From: CBDAKK01 sp965196605
GTDB taxonomy: Bacteria; Spirochaetota; Spirochaetia; WTKD01; G963693115
DNA: 64,000 nt
Assembly (NCBI GenBank): GCA_965196605.1
Contig: CBDAKK010000008.1
Span: forward strand, 186,001-250,000
Direction of reading: 5' to 3'
In this document: positions 35,345-43,467 of the stretch, piece after piece
Layout: every line of letters starts with the position of its first letter
Numbering within the stretch: position 1 is the stretch's first letter
The notes under the pieces: generated by a model
Told to the model about the DNA's origin: nothing
Databases searched by the model: none
Seen by the model: only the letters and a program-made list of their open reading frames with translations
Translations under genes and position numbers: made by a program

Positions 35345-36037
35345 ATGCGCATTGGTGTAAAGGGCCTTGTTTTTGGTGGTGACGATTGGTTGCTTGCCTC
35401 CTTTGATGCTGCGGTGGATGCGTTTGTGCGTTGTACGGCACTGCAAGCGACTGCGCAAAAACTGCGCAATGCGGGGCATTGGCTTGAAGTAGTACCTTCC
35501 ACGCATGATCTTGCTGTTCGCTTTGACCCTATGAGGTACATGCCCGACGAGGCAAAGGCATTGTTTAAACACGACTTGCGCGTGCTTGAAACCACGACTG
35601 AATATAAAGCGCCTACGGTCATGCGCATGCCCGTGTGTTACAGCGGGACGCATGCCCCAGACCTTGCGTATTGCGCAAAGAGGCTGGCCATGAGTTGTGA
35701 GCAAATTATTGCGCTGCACACAGCTGCGCCGCTGCTTGTACAAATGATGGGCTTTGCGCCGGGCTTTGCGTATTGTGGAGAGACGCCGCCTGCGCTCAAC
35801 ATGCCCCGCTTAGAGCAGCCGCGCGCGCATGTTGCAGAGGGCTCAGTGGGCATTGTGGGTAGGCAGAGCTGCATTTATTCGCTTGCCAGTCCGGGCGGTT
35901 GGCCTATTATAGGGCGCACGCCGCGCGCTCTTTTTAGCGCGAGGTTGCACAATCCTTTTTTGCTTAGCGCGGGCAGCTCCGTGCATTTTTACGCAATTAG
36001 CGAAGTAGAATTTGACGAGTATAAGGGGCGTCTGTAA
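35345..36037 (+). CDS. pxpB: 5-oxoprolinase subunit B (KipI/AHS1 family)
   Basis: 230 residues. The AHS1 family is shown by VPSTHDLAVRFDP, RMPVCYSGTHAPDL, LVQMMGFAPGFAYCGETPPALNMPRLEQ, GSVGIVGRQSCIYSLASPGGW and PIIGRTP. It forms the ATP-dependent kinase-like pair with PxpC. Its stop shares one base with the pxpC ATG, so the two are produced together. Confidence 0.95.
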   Translation: MRIGVKGLVFGGDDWLLASFDAAVDAFVRCTALQATAQKLRNAGHWLEVVPSTHDLAVRFDPMRYMPDEAKALFKHDLRVLETTTEYKAPTVMRMPVCYSGTHAPDLAYCAKRLAMSCEQIIALHTAAPLLVQMMGFAPGFAYCGETPPALNMPRLEQPRAHVAEGSVGIVGRQSCIYSLASPGGWPIIGRTPRALFSARLHNPFLLSAGSSVHFYAISEVEFDEYKGRL

Positions 36038-36978
36038 TGGCGCTGCTTGTCCAAAAAGCGGGGCTTGCTACCAGCATTCAGGGCGGCGGCAGGGTAAGCG
36101 TGCAGCACCTCGGCGTGCCCTTTTGCGGCGCGGCAGACCTGCTCTCGCTTGCGCTTGCAAACTACCTTGTGAGCAAGGAGAGCGATGCGCCCGCCTTAGA
36201 GTTTACGCTTGGTGGGGCTACTATTGTTTTTAAGACACGCCTTGCCTTTGCATTGGCGGGCGCTTTTTCGCGTTGTAGTTTAAATGCAAAGGCTGTTCCT
36301 TTATATGAGCAAATTGTGGCACAGGCACATGACGTGCTTACCATTTCTCCCCTTGCCGTGGGCGCCCGCTTGTACATGGCGGTTTCTCCCTCCTTGAAGG
36401 CTGACTGTGTTTTGGGTTCATGTTCTACCTATGCTCCAGGGCGCTTTGGTGGCTTTGGTGGGCGCATGCTCCGTGACGGTGACGTTTTGGAAATGAGCGG
36501 GAGCGGTTTTGTGCCTGTGCCGCGTAGCGTAGAAAAAAAATACCGCCCAATGATAACAAGGCACATTGTGGTGCGCGCAGTTGCGGGTGCTGAAATAAAC
36601 CAGCTGTCGCACAATTCGCGACATGAGCTTTTTGCTACGCCCTTTGTGGTGAGCGCGCGTAACAGCCGCATGGGCTTGGAGCTTGCACGCCCGCAGCTTG
36701 CAATAGAGGAGGCTAGTCTCATGAAAAGCAGCGCCGTTTTCCCGGGGCTGGTGCAATGTCCACCCTCGGGCAAGCTTTTTTTGTTGCTTTGTGATGCGCA
36801 AACAACGGGAGGGTATCCGCGTATTGCACAGGTTATTCGAGCGGGGAGGCACTTGCTTGGCCAATTGCGCGCGGGCAGTTCTCTGCGTTTTGTCTTGTGC
36901 TCCCAAAGAGAGGCTGCGCGCATACTTCGTGAAAAAAACCGCTTGTACGCACAACTTTTTGGCAAAGCCATTTTTTAA
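36037..36978 (+). CDS. pxpC: 5-oxoprolinase subunit C (KipA/AHS2 family)
   Basis: 313 residues. AHS2 signatures are SIQGGGRVSVQHLGVPFCGAAD, ALEFTLGGATIVFKT, DVLTISPLAVGARLYMAV, GGFGGRMLRDGDVL, NSRMGLELARP and VQCPPSGKLFLLLCDAQTTGGYPRIAQV. Partner of PxpB. It closes the operon; palindromic repeats follow within 30 bp. Confidence 0.95.
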   Translation: MALLVQKAGLATSIQGGGRVSVQHLGVPFCGAADLLSLALANYLVSKESDAPALEFTLGGATIVFKTRLAFALAGAFSRCSLNAKAVPLYEQIVAQAHDVLTISPLAVGARLYMAVSPSLKADCVLGSCSTYAPGRFGGFGGRMLRDGDVLEMSGSGFVPVPRSVEKKYRPMITRHIVVRAVAGAEINQLSHNSRHELFATPFVVSARNSRMGLELARPQLAIEEASLMKSSAVFPGLVQCPPSGKLFLLLCDAQTTGGYPRIAQVIRAGRHLLGQLRAGSSLRFVLCSQREAARILREKNRLYAQLFGKAIF

Positions 36979-37008
36979 TTCACTACGCCTGCGCCCCATG
37001 TGTTTTTT

Positions 37009-37088
37009 TGTGGGGGCAAGCCCCCACACCCCCACGGGATAAGACGCGGTATTTGTATAAGCGCTTTGTGGGGGGCTCGCCCCTACAA
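37009..37088. repeat. Two G5/C5 palindromes of a dispersed family
   Basis: TGTGGGGGCAAGCCCCCACA (37009-37028) and a relative TTGTGGGGGGCTCGCCCCTACAA (37067-37088) lie in tandem after pxpC. The same palindrome type recurs at 61500-61530, 62050-62085 and 62110-62150. The first may also act as a terminator. Confidence 0.75.
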
Positions 37089-37184
37089 AGATAAAGCGCC
37101 ACTGCGCAGAAAGAGGGTGGTGGGTGGGCATATAGAAGTTTAAGATGTAGTTTGTAAACTTCATAAATTATTTTTTAATAGCTA

Positions 37185-37214
37185 TTGACATTTTTATATT
37201 AATATATTTATATA
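37185..37214 (+). promoter_or_regulatory. Promoter of the solute-binding-like gene
   Basis: TTGACA (37185-37190) with 18 bp to TATATA (37209-37214), in a very AT-rich stretch, followed by AAGGAGG before ATG 37251. Confidence 0.6.
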
Positions 37215-37250
37215 TATAAATATATCTATTCAAAAAAATAAGGAGGCTTT

Positions 37251-38027
37251 ATGAGTAGGCACTACACAAACACTTTTATAAATACCGCCTTAAAAGACTC
37301 TCACAAGAAAAGAAGACTTCGTGTCGGTGTGTACGCAGGCTTTGCTCCTTTTGTAGAGAAAAGAACACCAAAGCAGTGGGGTGGGTGGGACATAAGGTTT
37401 CTCGAAAATTTTGCAAGAGGCAAAGGGTTTTCTCTCGATTTTGTAGAAATAGATCAGTTTGCTGGTATTTGGAATGCGCCCGCACGAGGAGTCTGCGATA
37501 TTGTGGCGGCGGGAATTGGGGATACAAAAAAACGGCGTTCTGAAAACAGTGATGTGCAGTGGTCATGCCATTATTACAGCGTTATGCGCGCATTTGTTAT
37601 TAAAAAATCCAAGGACAGTGTGCTACAAAGCATACATGATCTCGAAAACAAGACTGTTATAGTAACCAAAAACTCTAATGCTCACATAGATTTGTTGCTA
37701 CAAATGAAAGAGGCGCGTCTATCATCGGTTACCATACAATACACGGATGATGAACACGAGGGTGTAAAAAAAGTTCTCTCGGGAGAGGCCTTTGCTTATG
37801 GCGGTGGCGTAGGCAGCATTGAGTATTTAAGGAGCAAATACGCGCAGCTAGAAGTGGCGTGGAGGCACAGGGCGCACGAAAGTTTGCTTGTTGAAAACAC
37901 TGACGACTTGAGCGCGCCTAAGGAGGAGTATTTTTCTTTTGTGTTGAAAAAAGAAGCTAGGGCTCTTACGCATGAATTAAATGCATTTATTAGGCAGAAT
38001 AGAAATATGTATGGAAAAGATGTATGA
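37251..38027 (+). CDS. Family-3 solute-binding-fold protein without a signal peptide
   Basis: 258 residues. The fold is recognisable from LRVGVYAGFAPFVEK, WGGWDIRFLENFARGKGF, GVCDIVAAGIGDTKKRR, and the later NKTVIVTKNSNAHIDLLLQM and EAFAYGGGVGSIEYLRSKY, as in amino-acid binding proteins and cyclohexadienyl dehydratases. The N-terminus MSRHYTNTFINTALKDSHKKRR has no hydrophobic export segment, which is unusual. It may be a cytoplasmic sensor or enzyme, or the signal peptide may be lost. It stands alone, with AAGGAGG and a good promoter. It is convergent with iadA. Confidence 0.75.
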   Translation: MSRHYTNTFINTALKDSHKKRRLRVGVYAGFAPFVEKRTPKQWGGWDIRFLENFARGKGFSLDFVEIDQFAGIWNAPARGVCDIVAAGIGDTKKRRSENSDVQWSCHYYSVMRAFVIKKSKDSVLQSIHDLENKTVIVTKNSNAHIDLLLQMKEARLSSVTIQYTDDEHEGVKKVLSGEAFAYGGGVGSIEYLRSKYAQLEVAWRHRAHESLLVENTDDLSAPKEEYFSFVLKKEARALTHELNAFIRQNRNMYGKDV

Positions 38028-38072
38028 AAAACAAGGTGTTGTTTACCTATGCCTAAGTACTAAGGAGCAATA

Positions 38073-39236
38073 CTATTCATAGGTGCCTTTCATTTTTATT
38101 GTTCCTTGTTCCATTCCAAGCTTGCCGCCTATGAGCAGCGTTTCTATATCAAGGTTTGTGTCTAGTATGAGAAGGTCAGCGTAAGAGCCGCACGCTATAT
38201 GTCCGCGTGCTATGCCGAGGGCGCGCGCTACATTGCTTGTGCCAAGTGGAATAGCTTCCGCTATGCTGAGTGTGCCCTTGTGTACAAGCGTGCGTAGCGC
38301 CTCATGTACGGCATTGTATGGGTAGCACCCTATGTCTTGCAAGAGACCTTGCGCATCATATGTAGACCAGCTACCTCCGCCATCCGCACTCAATGTTACG
38401 CGTGAAAGGGGGACATTGTTTTCCTTCAGTAGCTCTAGCAGCTTTACAAGTGGGAGGGCATTGGCGCTGTCTTTCGCGGTTATGTCTATGAACCCACCCT
38501 GCTTTGCAAATTCCATTGCTTCATGAAAGAGTTGTTGAGCACGCCCAACGTGGGTGGGACGAAAATGCAGTATGGGAATTTCAGTCTCTTCTAGTACTTG
38601 GCGTACCAGTGACAGGCCTTGCCTGCCACTACCCATGTGAAGCTTGATGTATGCGTTTTTGCCTGAAAGCATGCCAGCAACGCGCACGTCACTTGCAAGT
38701 TGCTTGAAGGCTTCTTTGCTAATAAGGGGAGCTCTGTGGTCTGAAAGGGCAAGCTTGACGCCCAGTATTTCTTTGATAAACACAATGTCTTTTTTAACCG
38801 AACCCGTGAGAGTGGGGCTTGGGTAGTCATAACTGCCACAAAGACAGTAGGCGTTCATGCCTTCTTCTCGCAAGGACTTGGCCTTTGCTAAGAGATTTTC
38901 TACGCTGCGGGTCATGCTGTCTGTGCCCAAGAGCCCCACCACGCTGGTTATGCCGCCTCTAAGCAGCGCGCTCAAATGCACTTCTGGCGTGCGGGTTTTG
39001 AAACTACCTTCGCCACCGCCACCAATTATGTGTATGTGTTGGTCTACAATGCCCGGAATTATTATTTTGCCATGCGCGTTTATTGTGTGCATCGGCGCAT
39101 GAGTCGAGAGAATTTCGCGCGCAAGGTCGTTTCCAAGTGCAATGATTTTGTCGTTGCATGTGAGTATGTCGACTACTCCGAGGTCTTGTGGGCTAAAGAC
39201 ATGCCCGCCTTCTATGAGGGTAAACACGGTACTCAT
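38073..39236 (-). CDS. iadA: Isoaspartyl dipeptidase
   Basis: 387 residues, amidohydrolase fold. It cleaves beta-aspartyl dipeptides released by protein breakdown. Visible are the metal motif IVDQHIHIIGGGGEGSF (His67, His69), GLLGTDSMTRS, CGSYDYPSPTLTGSV, LSDHRAP, LHMGSGRQGL, LHFRPTHVGR and SADGGGSWSTYD with the catalytic aspartate. Its ATG overlaps the stop of the NhaC gene upstream (ATGA at 39233-39236), so transport and hydrolysis are coupled. Confidence 0.95.
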   Translation of the reverse strand: MSTVFTLIEGGHVFSPQDLGVVDILTCNDKIIALGNDLAREILSTHAPMHTINAHGKIIIPGIVDQHIHIIGGGGEGSFKTRTPEVHLSALLRGGITSVVGLLGTDSMTRSVENLLAKAKSLREEGMNAYCLCGSYDYPSPTLTGSVKKDIVFIKEILGVKLALSDHRAPLISKEAFKQLASDVRVAGMLSGKNAYIKLHMGSGRQGLSLVRQVLEETEIPILHFRPTHVGRAQQLFHEAMEFAKQGGFIDITAKDSANALPLVKLLELLKENNVPLSRVTLSADGGGSWSTYDAQGLLQDIGCYPYNAVHEALRTLVHKGTLSIAEAIPLGTSNVARALGIARGHIACGSYADLLILDTNLDIETLLIGGKLGMEQGTIKMKGTYE

Positions 39237-40654
39237 AGTTTTTTCTCTTGTGCCTCTTGTGCGGGTTTTTCAAGGCGCGCAATGCCAACGCCACTTAATG
39301 CAATGAAAATGGCGAATACAATGCCCATGTAGTTAAACACTGCCCAAGGGAGGTATTTCACGGTATCCACGCCCAAGGTCGCGGTCATGTAGGCGCCCGC
39401 CGCTGACCACGGCACAAGAGGCACAAATACGGTTACGGAGTCTTCTAGGGTGCGAGAAAGATTTTTCGGGTCTAACCCGCGTTTTACATAGCTGTCTTTA
39501 AATAACTCACCCGGTATCAATATTGATAAATACGAACTACCCGTGACGATGGCCATGGTGATGCAAGAGAGTATGGTTGAGAGTACCAGCGAGGCGGTGG
39601 AGCGTATGCGTTGTAGCATGGCCTGCAAGACGCTGTTGAGCATGCCAGAGCAGCTCATGATGCCGGCAAAACCCATGGCGCAAAAAATGAGCACCGTGGT
39701 GCTGGTAACAGAGACGACCCCGCCGCGGTTTACAAGGCGTGCTATGTGCTCTATGGTGCTGGGCTCTACGCCGCTCATGGAAATGGAAAAGCCTTTTATG
39801 AGTGAAGTAAGCCCGTCTTTGAGGCTAAAGCCTTGTATGAGCACGCCCAAGGCCACCGAGAACAGGCTGGTACCCAGCATGGTGGGCACGGCGGGCAGCT
39901 TGATTATAGAGCTTGTGAGTATAATTGCCACGGGCAGAAGCAAGAGGGGGTTCCACGTGAACATGGTGTTCAGTTCCTCAAGCATGGCAGTCACGGCTTG
40001 GGGTGTAGCGGCATTGCCCGACGAACGTAGCCCGACAAGTAAGTATATGATGACAGCAACTATTGTGGCGGGAATGGTAGTGTAGAACATGTGTTTAATG
40101 TGCGCGTACAAGTCAGTGCCGGCCGCAATGGGCGCCAAGTTGGTAGTGTCAGAAAGTGGTGAAATTTTGTCCCCAAAATATGCGCCTGCAACTACTGCGC
40201 CAGCAGTTGCGGGCAAGGAGACGCCCAGACCCGAGGCAATGCCCATGATGGCAAGCCCTATGGTGCCAGCCGAGCCCCATGAGGTACCCGTAACCGTGGA
40301 GACCAGCGCGGTAATAAGAAAGGCCGAGACTAGCAAAAACTTAGGGTTGGTGACTTGTACCCCGTAGTAAATAATCATCGGTACCGTGCCAGAAAATATC
40401 CAAGAGCCAATGAGAAGCCCCACGCTCCACAACACCAGTGTTGCAGGCATAGCTCGGGCTATTTTTTCTATTATTGCTGCCTGCAAGTCCTTCCAGCGGT
40501 ACCCAAGACGCAGCGCTATGAACCCCGCCACAAAGGCGGACGTAATGAGAATTGGCTCCGCTCTGTAACCAAGGTAGCCGTACCCAACGGCAAGCGCCCC
40601 TATCATAAAAACTATAGGGAAAATCGACTGCAAGAATGATGGTTGTTTTTTCAT
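39233..40654 (-). CDS. NhaC-family Na+/H+ antiporter-like transporter
   Basis: 473 residues, about 11-12 membrane spans. NhaC marks are GTSWGSAGTIGLA, GAYFGDKISPLSDTTNLAP and the C-terminal LVPWSAAGAYMTATLGV. NhaC members exchange sodium for protons, and some move organic solutes. Coupling by a 4-bp overlap to iadA suggests it could bring in a beta-aspartyl dipeptide; this is inference. There is no Shine-Dalgarno before ATG 40654; the leader is AT-rich. A second NhaC lies at 51478. Confidence 0.9.
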   Translation of the reverse strand: MKKQPSFLQSIFPIVFMIGALAVGYGYLGYRAEPILITSAFVAGFIALRLGYRWKDLQAAIIEKIARAMPATLVLWSVGLLIGSWIFSGTVPMIIYYGVQVTNPKFLLVSAFLITALVSTVTGTSWGSAGTIGLAIMGIASGLGVSLPATAGAVVAGAYFGDKISPLSDTTNLAPIAAGTDLYAHIKHMFYTTIPATIVAVIIYLLVGLRSSGNAATPQAVTAMLEELNTMFTWNPLLLLPVAIILTSSIIKLPAVPTMLGTSLFSVALGVLIQGFSLKDGLTSLIKGFSISMSGVEPSTIEHIARLVNRGGVVSVTSTTVLIFCAMGFAGIMSCSGMLNSVLQAMLQRIRSTASLVLSTILSCITMAIVTGSSYLSILIPGELFKDSYVKRGLDPKNLSRTLEDSVTVFVPLVPWSAAGAYMTATLGVDTVKYLPWAVFNYMGIVFAIFIALSGVGIARLEKPAQEAQEKKL

Positions 40655-40700
40655 AATATATTTTTATGATGATACATTTTGAATAACTGCGAAATAACTT

Positions 40701-40740
40701 TTTCGGAAAAAACGAACTGCCATTATGTTGTTTGTGTCTC
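40701..40740. repeat. ~39-bp direct repeat, left copy
   Basis: A 33-bp core is identical to 41547-41579, and similarity extends some bases to both sides. The two copies bracket an ~800-bp segment holding a Bdr-like relic and a MITE-like element. On the minus strand both copies begin a small frame MAVRF. Confidence 0.9.
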
Positions 40741-40843
40741 GGCCAGAAGTGGCGGTAAGCACCGATGAAGCATCACATATATAAATAGACAGCACTACTA
40801 TTAGTCACAGTGAATTATGTCATTGTCATACAATGGTGTATCT

Positions 40844-41157
40844 TTATCTCAACCCAATAAAAGCAAACAACGCAAAAAAGCCGATGCCCATAAAAATAAG
40901 TATAAGATTTAATTTTGAATTCATGCTTTTTTCAAGACTATCAATGCGGGTATTCGTGGATTTAATCTCAGTAAGTAAATTTTGCTCTACGGAATCTATT
41001 CTTTTATCAACGCCGGCAATGCGTTCAGAAAGTTCATTTTTTGTAGAATCTATTTTTATATCTAAACCACTAATGCGTTCAGAGAGAAAATCATAAGGGC
41101 TTATAGTAGGATCTAAAAGACTATTCGCTTGTATTTGCGCTTTCGATTGAGTTTTAC
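40844..41157 (-). pseudogene. Bdr-like coiled-coil protein relic without a start codon
   Basis: The minus-strand frame encodes a protein resembling the one at 3805-4302: SPYDFLSERISGLDIKIDS, SERIAGVDKRIDSVEQNL, KSTNTRIDSLEKSMN and a terminal hydrophobic span ending FFALFAFIGLR. Both share YDFL before the repeats and xRIDSL units. A TAG precedes the open frame closely and no ATG, GTG or TTG is available before the conserved part, although GAGGA lies near 41170. It is therefore probably dead, unless an unusual start is used. Confidence 0.6.
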
Positions 41158-41270
41158 GTGGCTATATCCTCGTTTTTTTGTGATATCGGTCGTAAGAACT
41201 TTTGTTTTTGTAGTAGCTGTTGCAAGCGCGATGTTTATTATTATATCAGTTTACTTTGAAAATATTGTGA

Positions 41271-41457
41271 GGCTGTTGAAAAATGAGTAAGGAGCACATG
41301 AGTGTTTTACATGGTAGGCTCCCTAAGGAATTAACGATTTATTTGGCTACTATAGGCTCTATAATAGCAATGTCTTTTTGTGTTTTATACACCATGGTTT
41401 TGAGTGTTAATGCGTGCCCCCTTTATTTACGTACTCTCGTGCCATGTTTCAACAGCC
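41271..41457. mobile_element. MITE-like element with 11-bp terminal inverted repeats
   Basis: GGCTGTTGAAA at 41271-41281 is matched by TTTCAACAGCC at 41447-41457. The 187-bp body has no transposase. The ends resemble those of common insertion sequences. A 60-codon open frame inside (41283-41465) has a hydrophobic middle but no similarity I recognise. Confidence 0.5.
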
Positions 41458-41562
41458 CCCTTTAAGGAGACTTTTCTCTCTTCTTTGCCTCACTGACCCA
41501 TCTCTTTCTAGGAGAGTGCCTTCTTTCTTGATCTTGCATTTTTCGCAAAAACGAACTGCCAT
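41449..41562 (-). CDS. Possible small Cys-containing protein
   Basis: The 37-codon minus-strand frame begins MAVRFCEKCKIKKEGT inside the direct repeat and stops inside the right end of the MITE-like element (TGA at 41449-41451). The CxxC pair is suggestive of a zinc knuckle at the start of a longer gene cut short by the element. No Shine-Dalgarno is visible, so this is weak. Confidence 0.2.
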   Translation of the reverse strand: MAVRFCEKCKIKKEGTLLERDGSVRQRREKSLLKGGC

Positions 41563-41579
41563 TATGTTGTTTGTGTCTC
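41541..41579. repeat. ~39-bp direct repeat, right copy
   Basis: Pairs with 40701-40740. It lies 27 bp beyond the gntR stop codon. Confidence 0.9.
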
Positions 41580-41605
41580 AGCAGTTGCCGTGAGCCCCCG
41601 CGCCT

Positions 41606-42298
41606 TCATGCATGGAGGTCAGTATTGTCCACACGCTGCTGCTCTCGCACATGCCGCGCGGCGCGCAAAAAATGTTCTGTCATGAGCAGCTGTGCACGCG
41701 CTTCGTCGCCTTTTTTCACCGCCTCAATTATGCCCACATGGTCACGCCAAGATTCCTCCATGCTGTTTTGCAAGCCGCGCTGGTTGCTTTTAATGTTGTA
41801 GCCCGCCCGTATCCACATGTCCATCAAAAGCTTATTAGCGCTCATCCTTATTATGGTTTCGTGAAACTCGTTGTCTTTCAGCACATACGCTTCCATGCTG
41901 CTGGGCTTGTGCGCGTCCCAAAATGTAGTAACTGCGCGCATGTCTACGCCACGCTGGCTGTTTTGCACCACCAAGCGTATAGCAATGCTCTCCAACGCCG
42001 CGCGCAACTCAAAAAATTCTATCAACTGCTCGCTCGTGTACATTTTTACAAAGTAGCCGCGCCTGTTTTTGTATTCAATAAAATTTTCACCCACCAGCTT
42101 CTTCAGCGCCTCAGTCACGGGCGTAATGGAAATCCCAAGCTTTTCCGCAATAAGCCGCTTGTTTATTCTTGAGCCCGAAGGAATGCCGCCGTGGGCAATC
42201 ATTTCCCTAATTTCGTTGTAGGCAATGTCTGTGGTGTTTATTGAAAGATAGTCGCGCATATAATTATGTGTTACCTGTGTGCGAGTGCACACCTCCAT
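41606..42298 (-). CDS. GntR/FadR-family transcription regulator
   Basis: 230 residues. The N-terminal winged helix reads TDIAYNEIREMIAHGG, RLIAEKLGISITPVTEALKKL and YKNRRGYFVKM. The C-terminal FCD domain has FELRAALESIAIRL, DNEFHETIIRMSANKLL and the terminal DHVGIIEAVKKGDEARAQLLMTEHF with ligand histidines. It is divergent from the sugar-acid operon and is probably its regulator. The true start may be the ATG at 42259; between the two possible starts lies a GTGTGC-GAGT-GCACAC inverted repeat (about 42280-42295), a candidate autoregulatory site. Confidence 0.88.
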   Translation of the reverse strand: MEVCTRTQVTHNYMRDYLSINTTDIAYNEIREMIAHGGIPSGSRINKRLIAEKLGISITPVTEALKKLVGENFIEYKNRRGYFVKMYTSEQLIEFFELRAALESIAIRLVVQNSQRGVDMRAVTTFWDAHKPSSMEAYVLKDNEFHETIIRMSANKLLMDMWIRAGYNIKSNQRGLQNSMEESWRDHVGIIEAVKKGDEARAQLLMTEHFLRAARHVREQQRVDNTDLHA

Positions 42299-42324
42299 TA
42301 TTTTAGTATTTTGTGAAAATTTTC

Positions 42325-42353
42325 TTGACCTTTGTTTCTGTACTTTGTATTAT
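42325..42353 (+). promoter_or_regulatory. Promoter of the sugar-acid operon
   Basis: TTGACC (42325-42330), 17-bp spacer and TATTAT (42348-42353), 43 bases before the transaldolase ATG. Confidence 0.7.
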
Positions 42354-42357
42354 ATTA

Positions 42358-42375
42358 AATATAAAATTTTATATT
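42358..42375. promoter_or_regulatory. 18-bp perfect palindrome, candidate GntR operator
   Basis: AATATAAAATTTTATATT reads the same on both strands. It starts 4 bases after the -10 box, so it covers the transcription start. A repressor bound here would block the operon. AT-rich palindromes can arise by chance. Confidence 0.45.
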
Positions 42376-42396
42376 TTAAATTTGAAAGGGAAAATA

Positions 42397-43461
42397 ATGA
42401 AGAACACATTTTTTCATAGAGTGGTACGTCAAACGCCGACGCGTTTTTGGATTAACAACGTAACAGAAGAAGAGGCGCGCAATGCAATAGCACATGGGGC
42501 GACAGGTTGCACGCAAAATCCGTCGTACACCCATAAAATACTCACGCATGCAGATGCTCGCGCACGCGAAGCCGCGTTAGGGCGCGTAAAAAAGCACCTT
42601 GCCCATACAGCAAACGACAACGAAGTTGAAATTGCCGTGCAGAAAGAATTGGTAAACGCAATTGCTGAAGTCTTTTTGCCGCTCTACGAGGCCTCAGGCG
42701 GGTTAGAAGGCTACGTGAGCATACAAGGCGACCCCCTACAGGAGGATGAAGCGACCATAACGCGACTTGCTCGCTTTCACCGAGAAGGCACGCACCCCAA
42801 CATTATGGCGAAAATTCCTGCAACCGAGGACGGCATAAAAGCCCTTGATGCGCTTATGCGCGAAGGCGTGCCGCTGAACATAACCGAGGTGTTTGCACTT
42901 GCGCAGGTAAAGGAAATTTGCGACTTGTACAACGCGGTAAAAGCCGACAAAAAAGCCGACAAAAAAGGCGACATGCCAGTCGTGTATATTTCGCACATTA
43001 CGGGCATTTACGACGAGTACATGCACAAATGGGCGAAGGAAACCAAGCTTGTCATAGAGCCTGATGTGCTCTACCAAGCAGGCATCATTTCCGCAAAAAA
43101 AACCTATGAATACATGCAAGCCTTTGCGCCAGAGCTTGGCTTTATTGGTGGCGGGGTGCGCGGCTTGCAGCACTTTACGGAAATGATGGGCTCGAAGGCC
43201 TGCATTACTATGAACTGGACGGGTACGGTGGACGCCTTGTTAGAACAAGACCCGCCCGTACTTGAGCATTTTCACAGGCCGGTGAGTAGCATAGTCGTGG
43301 ATGAACTCTTGGCAAAGGTCCCTGCTTTTAAGCAAGGCTACCTTATTGATGGGCTTGCCCCTCATGAGTTTGAGGAGTTCGGCCCTGTCGAGTTGTTTCG
43401 CGATAGCTTTGTCCGCAGCTGGAAAGAGGCACTGCGCATCATTAAAAATTGCAGAGGATAA
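42397..43461 (+). CDS. Transaldolase-family enzyme
   Basis: 354 residues from ATG 42397, preceded by GAAAGGGA; the longer frame from 42313 is hydrophobic AT-rich leader and not likely translated. Transaldolase TIM-barrel signs are RFWINNVTEEEARNAIAHG, GATGCTQNPSYTHK, HPNIMAKIPATEDGIKALD with the candidate Schiff-base lysine, GVPLNITEVFALAQV, VYISHITGIYDEY and FIGGGVRGLQHF. A short ADKKADKKGD repeat interrupts the loop near residue 187. The context suggests it splits or transfers a three-carbon unit of a sugar acid. Confidence 0.85.
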   Translation: MKNTFFHRVVRQTPTRFWINNVTEEEARNAIAHGATGCTQNPSYTHKILTHADARAREAALGRVKKHLAHTANDNEVEIAVQKELVNAIAEVFLPLYEASGGLEGYVSIQGDPLQEDEATITRLARFHREGTHPNIMAKIPATEDGIKALDALMREGVPLNITEVFALAQVKEICDLYNAVKADKKADKKGDMPVVYISHITGIYDEYMHKWAKETKLVIEPDVLYQAGIISAKKTYEYMQAFAPELGFIGGGVRGLQHFTEMMGSKACITMNWTGTVDALLEQDPPVLEHFHRPVSSIVVDELLAKVPAFKQGYLIDGLAPHEFEEFGPVELFRDSFVRSWKEALRIIKNCRG

Positions 43462-43467
43462 TGTACC

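Noticed and set aside
36418..37164. 248-codon minus-strand frame opposite pxpC
   Set aside because: Antisense of PxpC and of the palindromic repeats (its GVWGLAPTKKHMG is just the palindrome translated).
40753..40800. tRNA gene upstream of nhaC
   Set aside because: No cloverleaf can be drawn; the only tRNA-like structure in the window is the tmRNA end.
42313..42396. Extended N-terminus of the transaldolase-like protein
   Set aside because: The extra 28 residues are translated promoter and palindrome sequence; the ATG at 42397 has a purine-rich ribosome-binding site and begins at the family's usual place.
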